From NCBI RefSeq assembly GCF_003171515.1, contig NC_089399.1:2356001-2420000 (forward strand): a DNA stretch of 64,000 nucleotides. Direction: 5' to 3'. Shown one piece after another: positions 56,404-64,000 of the stretch. The notes beneath the pieces were generated by a model. That model was not told the DNA's origin, did not search any database, and saw nothing but the letters and a program-made list of their open reading frames with translations. The DNA comes from Pyrenophora tritici-repentis. Taxonomy: Eukaryota; Ascomycota; Dothideomycetes; Pleosporales; Pleosporaceae. The position numbers and the translations under genes are program-made. The stretch's first letter is position 1; each line of letters begins with the position of its first letter.

Positions 56404-58094
56404 ATGGCGGACTCACCACATGAGCCAATGCTGACAACAGCACCACCCGATGCAGGTCCCGATCCGCAAAGGGATCAATTGGCCCTGGGATTTGTTGCCA
56501 AACTAGCGGAAAATAGCTGTTCGACAGCGCCTGTGCTGACACCGGCGTCCAAGTTCTCAGAAGAGAACTCTAAGCGGTGGATTCCGTGTCGCCCTCCACC
56601 ACAGCCTGAGCCGCAATCCAAACCTCTCGCAGGGAAGCTTTACCCCAATGCAGTTCCAGGCCAACAAATTTTGCTCGATGGATTCAATACAGACGTGCTT
56701 ATGATGATTATCGACCATATCTGCAGCATAGAAGATCCTCGCGAACCTTACTATACGCCCATTTCAAGCTTTGATTTCCGCAAGACAGGAAGCATCGTGT
56801 TCTGTCTATCCCTAGTAAACAAGCGGTTGCGTGCAGTCACGATTCCAACGCTATTCAAAAACGTCTTTCGCTCCTCAATTTCCATGGGCGACCTCTATCG
56901 GCGATTAAGAGATATCGAAGGCAACCCACTTCTGCCCTCTCTTCCACCTGTTCTTTCGGCCATCAAGTGAGTGCCACGTCCACTAATCGTGGGTCCTGTA
57001 TTTTTCTCGAGATTTTACTAACATAGAAACTTAACAGAACATGTGACATTGTCACGACGTCCATGGGCAATATCACAGGCTGCAGAACTCGACTTGCAAA
57101 GACTCTCCCCAGGATGAAATTTCTCACTGAATTCTCTACTACACATCGCAAGGATGTTGACATATCCGGTCTCCAAGTAACATTTCAGCGAGAAGAAGTA
57201 ACTCTCTCTAGCATAACGCATCTACGCATTTTGTCACAGGGCAGTTGGGAGTTCCTCGTCAAAGCCTGCCCCGACGTCGAAATATTGAGCCTGGCGCATA
57301 ACCTCTACCATGATGATCTTCTTCGGACTGTCAGTGGGTTGAAGAGATTGAAGCATCTCGAGATCTGTTCTGACAGCTGGCGGAATGAGGAAATCGAACG
57401 TCTGCATCAGTTCGTTCCAGGGATCCACAAGCTGACTTTAAGAGGAAGTATTGGCCACGAATGTCCAAGTGTAAGCAGAAGAAGAGCTAACTAGGTGTGT
57501 AATGCGAAAGAAGCAGAACTGACACAGTCACAGAACTTTGTCGATTCTTTTAGTTCTTTCGCAGAACTAACTGAGCTTTTCATGACTACCTTACGAAAGA
57601 TCACCGACATAGACATGGAAGCCCAAGGTTCCGAAGACTTCGCAGATTACGACATTCAGCAGCGCCAATCAGAGCTAACGAGTGGTCTTTGTGGTGGGTG
57701 TATCACAGATCTCGCCCCGATGTACTTGAAGAAATGTCGCAAACTGAGTTTCCTTGGTTTCACGTGTAACGGTAATTTGAGTCTTTGCTGGGGTCCAAGT
57801 CGAAGCGAAGAAGACCTGGAGCCGATGTTCATATTCGATGGACCCCGTCACGCTATCATGGACACATGCGATTGGGATGGCTTTCCTATTGTATTCTCTT
57901 TCGGCAGGGAGATCGATTGCAGCGACGATATCTGTGATCCTCTGATTTACCTGACAATGGAAGAGGAAGAAAAAAGGATCGAGGTAGATGACCTGTCTGA
58001 TCAAACACTCAGTGTTTCTAACATCGCACAGTTGGAGTTTGAGCGATACGATGGCATCAAACAAGAAGCTATTAGCCTGGGTTTGTGGGACTGA
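56404..58094 (+). CDS. F-box/LRR-like protein
   Basis: Exons 56404-56966, 57038-57470 and 57534-58094 give 518 residues. The N-terminal 85 residues are Pro/Ser-rich; then LDGFNTDVLMMIIDHICSIEDP and SLVNKRLRAVTIPTLFKNVF form an F-box-like helical motif as found in many fungal proteins. The rest shows leucine-spaced segments (SSITHLRILSQGSWEFLVKAC, then LKRLKHLEICSDSW and IHKLTLRG) of an LRR-like array, and a Cys-rich patch (GLCGGCITDLAPMYLKKC). F-box proteins recruit substrates to SCF ubiquitin ligases; the partner here is unknown, and direct Skp1 binding is inference. The C-terminus is acidic (EEEEKRIEVDD). Confidence 0.75.
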
Positions 58095-58343
58095 GATTTG
58101 AGATTATGGTAGCAGCCGATATCCTTTGAACTGGCAGTAGATCAAGGTGGAAAAGCATGGAGGTTTTCTTGGTATCATAGGTATTATTACGGTTCGCATA
58201 TACTATCGAAAGCAGCGATAGGTGGTTGTAGTGTTCTCATTCAAAAGATAGTCTCCTTCCCTATTCGCCACATGCCTCATGAGAAACTATGCTTCACTCC
58301 ATTCATGTCGGTTAATCAGACTCCTCTCGATGTCCCAATACAT

Positions 58344-58598
58344 CTAACTATAGTGATCACACTCCTCTTGACATGGCTTAGATGATCTCTTACCATTTTC
58401 ATAACTCCTTTGCATTTCCTCCAACAGCTCAGGACAGGGTTCGCCCCGTCTATTCGCATCCCCACATAATAGTTTTCTCGTGCCTTTGTATGATGGCATC
58501 TCATCGAGTAGAGAGCTATTCGAAGGGCGTACATAGCCGGCATAGTGAACTGGGGAGATGTGCTGGCATTTGTATATCGTGTGGTCGAGGACGCACAT
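58344..58598 (-). CDS. small Cys/His-containing hypothetical protein (84 aa)
   Basis: The minus-strand frame begins MCVLDHTIYKCQHISPVHY, an N-terminal pattern (M-C-x-H-x-x-Y-x-C-x-H) I have seen in small uncharacterised ascomycete proteins that may bind zinc, and continues charged (LLEEMQRSYENG) to ECDHYS. A second frame over the same bases is of similar length, so the gene is only moderately likely. No signal peptide. Confidence 0.4.
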   Translation of the reverse strand: MCVLDHTIYKCQHISPVHYAGYVRPSNSSLLDEMPSYKGTRKLLCGDANRRGEPCPELLEEMQRSYENGKRSSKPCQEECDHYS

Positions 58599-58942
58599 TT
58601 TTGGGAGTTATGCGGTAGGTGTGCAGTGTGTTGCTTATCGGTATCAAGTAGTTGGGTAAGGAAGAGTTAGAAGGAGAGAGGGGTTTATAGTCTTGAGTGA
58701 GTGAATGACTGCGATATGATGTAGCCGCACCTCTTCACAGCCCCAGCACATCCCGAGCATTTGCAAAACACAACAAGGTCAATCACACTGTAACAAATAT
58801 ACCAATAATGCTAATAATAGAGAATTTGAATCCAACGCCAACCAAATCAACACACCCCCCGCTCTATGCCTGCCCGAAAACCAATCCAAAGCCGTGTATT
58901 TACACTTGTTACAAAGGTAAAAATATGCCAACACGCCAAAGT
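58599..58942. other. intergenic, nothing recognised
   Basis: A/C-rich low-complexity DNA near 58830-58900. 3' flank of the carrier gene. Confidence 0.5.
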
Positions 58943-60063
58943 CTACTTGACCAGCACCGGCGCCGCCTTACCCGCCTTCTCAGCGGCGATATTAGCGAGC
59001 TTCTGTAGCTTATCGGCGCGAACCTGGCGGAAGTAGCGGAAGAGGAGGATAAAGGATAATTCGATGCGCTCCTTGGTCATCATGAGGAAGCCCTGGACGA
59101 GCAGACCCTTGAGGATTTGGGGACCGATGCCCTTGAAGAGTGCCAGGGCGCCTTCGTGCTCGATGATGTACTTCATGACTTCGGTGAAGGATTTGAAGGG
59201 CTTTCCGTTCCTGGATGGCGGGGGTTTTGATTGGAGACCGACTTTTGCGACGATGAGGGGCTGGGTTGCGATTGTGGCGAGGGTTTTGGAGAGGGAACCT
59301 AGGACTGGGGTGTGTTAGCATTTCTCACGTGGCTGTGGTGGTTGTATGAACTTACGGAATGCCTCGAGGGGTTTCAGCGTCTTCTTTCCTGGATACAGGA
59401 CCTCGCGCAGCCTTTGGTAAGCGCCGTATGTAATTGAGGGGTTGACTACGAGCACCAAGCTTGCCCTCAGTCCTCGCCAGAGACCCGTCCAGCCGTCTTC
59501 TCCATTGATGACATCCATGGCAGTCTCAACCATGCCTTTTCGCTCCGCCTTGCTCATCGTCTGCTGTCTCGTCGTCACGACGGCGACAGGGATTGTGAAC
59601 AATTGGGCGAGGGCGCCGGCTACAGCACCAAGGGAAAGCTCGACAGCCGTTCCGGGCGATGTTTGAAGGGTCCGGTTGGCCATGTATAGACTTCGGACGA
59701 CGGTATACCAGTAAAAATAAGCAAAGTTGGTCGATGCTACGCCGAGCAGAGCGCCTCCCATGCCAGCATAGAGCCCAGAGACACCCTCCTGCGCGATAAC
59801 CTTCCGGATCGCGTCCATGGCGCCATCGTAGTGTTCTTCATCGGCAGGATTGATAGCGCCGGCTGTCGGGGAGCGCTTAACTTGTACCTGTAACCGTGTC
59901 TTGATCCTGAGGTTTTGTCAACTTTTTGTTGCCAAGGCCTCGGGTATGTTGCGACTTACAAGTCCAGAGGATAAACCAGCGTATTGGCGATGACGGCACC
60001 AGCGGCGCCTGCGACGGCATTACCCCATGGCGGCAGAGTCTCTAGCTTGGACTGACCGGCCAT
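58943..60063 (-). CDS. mitochondrial carrier family protein, peroxisomal ANT1/PMP34-like
   Basis: Minus-strand exons 60063-59960, 59906-59356 and 59298-58943 give 336 residues. Three carrier repeats are present, each with a P-x-D/E-x-x-x-x-R/K-like signature after the odd helices: YPLDLIKTRLQV (formed across the first intron), a diverged FTIPVAVVTTRQQ in the second repeat and TQPLIVAKVGLQS in the third. The diverged second and third signatures and overall layout are like peroxisomal adenine-nucleotide carriers (yeast Ant1, human PMP34) rather than ADP/ATP exchangers of mitochondria; this assignment is from family memory. It would carry ATP into peroxisomes in exchange for AMP to activate fatty acids. 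Confidence 0.82.
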
Positions 60064-60697
60064 GACAATGGTCGGAGAAAGTGTTGCTGTGGGTTGGGAC
60101 CGGGTGCTTGCGAGCGCGAAAGACGTAACCGGCAGAGGGGTAGTTATGTGATGAAGGCTATGGTCTTGCGCTATCTCATGGTAACCGGAGATTTCTAATG
60201 AATAAAGATGTGGGTATCGGGAGTGTTAAAAGCGGGTAGGATAGATTATTCATGGTGCTCCGCGATGCGATAGCGCTTGGTCGCATGCATGGATGGCTGA
60301 CCTGTCCCGAGGTTCCAAAGGCCGAGGTTCAGGCTCGGCCATGACGACACACGACGTGACCTAAGCGTCTTCCTTCACCGTGACATGCCTAAATCGTCGT
60401 CGGCTAGTTCACACAACCAAGCCTTGCATGGTTCCTGCTTCAATAGAGAGATTTTCCAATCAACTGCCTTCCCTACGTAATTGCCTCCTCCTGATCGGGA
60501 TGGCAGTCGCGACTGGCGTTTGCAGAGGCGGCCGTGCACCGCGCTAGCCCTCCAGCTACAAGCCACAACACCATGAGCACATTGCGCCTTCTACGGGCAC
60601 TCTAACGCACCGTCATGACCTAAAAAAACTAACATCGTTTCTTTCTTCTGGTATTGCTGATATATCATCAACACCCTTACGGCTCGTGCCATCGACA
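60064..60697. other. intergenic between divergent genes
   Basis: Holds the upstream regions of the carrier gene and palB. No gene or clear regulatory box recognised. Confidence 0.5.
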
Positions 60698-63600
60698 ATG
60701 ACTGACCGGGCTACTGAGCTTGAGGCTCTCAAAGCCGCTGCAAGCGTATGTTATGTTCACAGTGAACCCTGTGGTCGCAGTAAACAAAAGCATCATTGCG
60801 GCATGTAGTAATCTCAACCACAGAAGTACCGCACACAGCTGAAAACGGCCGCCACCAAGGATGAAGCGCAAGACTTGGCCCTAAGCGCAGCCGAAAGCCT
60901 CATGAAAGCCATGAAGTTGTCGTCAAACTCGAACGAGAGGACGCAACTCCACGCACAGTGTATCGAAGCCATGAACGATGCTGATAGTATCAAGAAGAAT
61001 GAGCAATGGACACCTCCAAATGCGCCGCCGCCCAGTTCCCAAAATGAACGCATCAGCCACTGGGCTGCGGAAGTGACCGTACACGATAGCAGTACCCCGT
61101 CAAATTGGTCTCGTCACGACTCTCCTTCAAGCACTGCATACCCATTTTCTGATGCTTTGTCCAGTGCACCAACTCTACAGCGACCTTCGCCACTGCTTGA
61201 TCTTTCGGACTCTCCTTTCTCTGTCAACAAAACAAGGGCATCAGCTAATGTATCTCACGAAGAACATCAGAGTGCTCAAACCGGCAATAGCACTGAAAAT
61301 GTCAACACTGGCATGACACCGTCTGTGCCGACCTATCCCCCCAATTTGCTATCCCTGGCTAATGGTTCCTCGTCCGCCCCCCACACCCAGATACATAAGT
61401 TACGGGAGCCGGTATCCAGCAGGACTCTAACCAAAAAGGAGCAGATTATCTTGCTAAGGTCCTCGATGGTCAACGGTTTCAAGTTTCCGCCATGGGACCG
61501 GGTTCCATCACCAGACGAGTTTCTACGCCAAGACGGCCCACACCCGTTCATGTGAGTTTGACAAGTTCCGGACATTGCTTGCAAGTATGCTAACAATTAC
61601 AGTGAACTACCTGAGCTAACTCTATCGCCGTATCAGCAGCAGTTCTTTCAGGCTTGGCTACCTTCTAGACAAGCCATTCCACCACCTTCCCTCATTCCCC
61701 ACGGTAGTGCCAGTGTTGGGCCCGTGATGTCTAGCCCGAGAGCCCTCGATCTTGTACAGGATGCAGCATCAGATTGCTCGGTAGTGACAAGTTTGTGCGC
61801 TGGAGCTGCTCGTGCAGAACGCGGCCATGATCAGGTATGACTTATCCTATGGCTCCTACTTTCAGAATTAACGACCCTAGATTATCCGGGATAAACTGTA
61901 TCCATACGACAAGCAGAGAAAGACGCCCGTGCTCTCTTCCAACGGCAAATACATTGCGCGATTCTATTTCAATGGCTGCTGGAGGAAGGTCCTCATCGAC
62001 GATCGCTTACCCGTCTCAAACACCTATCGGCTGCTTCACGTTCACGACCGCCGTAACCCAGCATTGCTATGGCCACCACTCCTAGAGAAAGCCTACCTCA
62101 AAGTTCGAGGTGGCTACGACTTCCCAGGCAGTAGTTCCTGTAGTGACCTGTTCACAATGACTGGCTGGATTCCAGAGCAAGTCTTCTTGCAAGAGTAAGT
62201 GATGTTCGCAGGTGCTTTGGATGGTACTAACGTCTCTAGGACCGACACTGTTCCCGATCAGCTGTGGAAACGCATCTACAACGCTTTCATGTATGGAGAT
62301 GTCCTTGTCACTGCAGGCACCGGAAAGATGTCGAGCAAACAAGAGCAGGAAGTTGGTCTAGAAGCCCAACACAGTTATGCCGTATTGGACATGAGGGAGG
62401 TAGGCCCCGACCGGCTGTTACTTGTCAAGAACCCATGGGTAGAAGGTAAAGGCTGGCGTGGACCTCGCCCATCGGCTGTGGCAGCCATGGATGCGTCTGT
62501 ATCGGACCGGGAGCCCAATAACAGCCTCGAGTGTTACCACAAGGACAGCATTCCGACTCCTGAGCGACCGCACCCAACAACATTCTGGATCGGACTGGAG
62601 CAAGTCATACAGCACTTTGAGGGCCTGTATCTGAACTGGAATCCGGGATTGTTCCAATATCGGCAGGACATTCATTTTCAGTGGAACGTCGGAGCACCAG
62701 CACCAGGTGCATGCATTTTCGAGCATCCTCAATTTGCCTTTACCTGTAAAGAAGCGGGTCCGGTGTGGTTTCTTCTAAGCCGCCACTTCCAGGACGCACC
62801 GGCGCCTACCAAGAAAGAGTCCGATACAGTCGACGGTGGCGTCATGCTCCCTGAGAGTCAATTCCACACCCACGAAGAGACCCCAAAGGGTTACATGAGC
62901 ATATACATCTGCAACGGACAGGGAGATCGACTCTACGTCAAGGATACCTACCTAGAGTCCAGCGACTATGTCACAACTCCACAGTGCCTCCTCCGCGATA
63001 ATGCAAAGGCCAAATCAAGCTACACTGTAGTGATTGATCAGGACGAGTTGCCTTCATCTCTCTACTCTTTCACCTTGTCTGCTTTCGCCAACACGCCAAT
63101 CACACTGGAGCCGGCAAAGCAGCGATTCCCCATACAAAAGCTGGAAGAGGGAGCGTGGACAAGGCAAACGGCGGGTGGTAGTACTGACTCGGCAAGGTAC
63201 TTTGACAACCCTCAGTACTCACTCATCATGCGTGAACAGGGCTCGCTAGCGATTCTATTGACGGGTACAGATCACGAACACCCTTTGCATGTAAAACTTG
63301 CCATTGGCCACGGTAAGAGACTGTATCGACTCCAGAGCCGAGATGTATTTGGAGACTCTGGCAATCATCGAAGTGGATGTGTCTATGCAGAAATCAAGGA
63401 CGTCCAGGCGGGATCTTACACGCTCATCTGTTCATTGTTTGAATCTGGACTCACTGGCGGCTACAAACTTCGAGTGGATAGCACCAGCGACATGGAGCTG
63501 AAGCAAATTCCGCGCGAGGGGGCGGGGTTGCTTTTGATGAAGCTAGCGCCGGCATGCTTCAGTCCAAGCATCAACAAAGTGGCAGCGCCGCTGCGGCTCA

Positions 63601-63950
63601 TGCGGCTGGCTTCGTATACCATCATTGCCCGCTTCATGAAGGCAACTAGCCCTCGGGCAACGGATACGGACAAGCTAGCCCGGAGTCCGCTACGGCTCTG
63701 TGTTGAGATTGGTCGAGGCCCGGATCGCAAGTTCATTACCGCTAGCGAAGGCGGATCTTACGCCGATTCTGCCATGGTTCGGTCCGAGAGCGTTAACATC
63801 GATCCGAAGCTGGGCATGCAGGGAGAAGTCTGGCTAGTTCTGGACAGGTTGACTAGCGCTGGGGGTCCTGTGGAGGAGTGGTACGATGTCGAGATCTATG
63901 TCGACACGCCCCAGGCATGTGAAGTGGGTGTTTGGCGGGATTACAACTGA
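60698..63950 (+). CDS. palB: calpain-like cysteine protease PalB/Rim13
   Basis: Exons 60698-60745, 60824-61551, 61603-61834, 61881-62194 and 62240-63950 give 1010 residues. An N-terminal MIT-like helical region (ALKAAASKYRTQLKTAATKDEAQDLALSAAESLMKAM) is expected to bind ESCRT-III. The calpain domain follows a Ser-rich linker: C317 in SDCSVVTSLCAG, H485 in QHSYAVLDM and N505 in VKNPW form the triad. FYFNGCWRKVLIDDRLPV is the typical calpain fold segment. The remaining ~450 residues are C2-like beta domains (calpain III type). PalB cleaves the transcription factor PacC at alkaline pH together with other Pal proteins on endosomal membranes. The stop is at 63948-63950, 50 bases before the window edge. 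Confidence 0.95.
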
Positions 63951-64000
63951 CGGAGGAGTGGCAGCAGGGGCGGTGTCTGAAGGTGTAGGCGTAGGCGGTG

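Overview
The window looks like nuclear DNA of a filamentous ascomycete, most likely a dothideomycete of the Pleosporales type. The order-level call is inference. What supports a fungus: genes with one to four short introns of about 45-60 bases carrying GT..AG ends and CTAAC-like branch sites; a HET-domain gene; fungal NADPH oxidase NoxA; a PalB/Rim13 calpain; plant cell wall enzymes (AA9 with CBM1, GH12); and fungal copia and Tc1/mariner elements. No operon-like organisation is seen, and neighbours are mostly functionally unrelated housekeeping or secreted-enzyme genes.

Layout. Positions 1-7324 are a Ty1/copia LTR retrotransposon array: the tail of one copy and a complete open copy sharing one LTR, repeated exactly with a 5500-base period. 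A very AT-rich decayed strip (about 7325-7620) and a frame-broken gene tail follow. From 8.6 to 25.3 kb come ribosomal protein L12, a GT8-type glycosyltransferase, a GH20 beta-N-acetylhexosaminidase, a small Gly-rich protein, a HET-domain pseudogene with two in-frame stops, RMI1, VPS51, glucokinase, an Mpv17/PMP22 protein and an AA9 lytic polysaccharide monooxygenase. An ankyrin-like remnant and about 2.8 kb without a recognisable gene precede a GH12 endoglucanase (29.2-30.0 kb).

From 30.3 to 52.4 kb come an S41-type secreted protease, a variant RING protein, a Swiss-Army-Knife HAD RNA-repair-like protein with an RGG tail, a small Cys-rich protein, a VOC-domain/transmembrane/Ser-rich fusion, EMG1/NEP1, a one-TM microprotein, a short-chain dehydrogenase, NoxA and a metallo-beta-lactamase-fold hydrolase. 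At 52.68-56.07 kb sits a Tc1/mariner-type element with inverted repeats of about 90 bases, a DD34E transposase and a second convergent gene of unknown function; this is the best candidate for something undescribed. An F-box/LRR-like protein, a small Cys-rich ORF, a mitochondrial-carrier-family protein and the PalB calpain fill the right end.

Shared themes are inferred, not shown by linkage. Plant cell wall attack is represented by AA9-CBM1 and GH12, chitin turnover by GH20, development or signalling by NoxA and PalB, and genome maintenance by RMI1. Splice sites were assigned by eye from GT/AG signals and reading-frame continuity; all joins listed keep frame, but none has been tested against transcripts.
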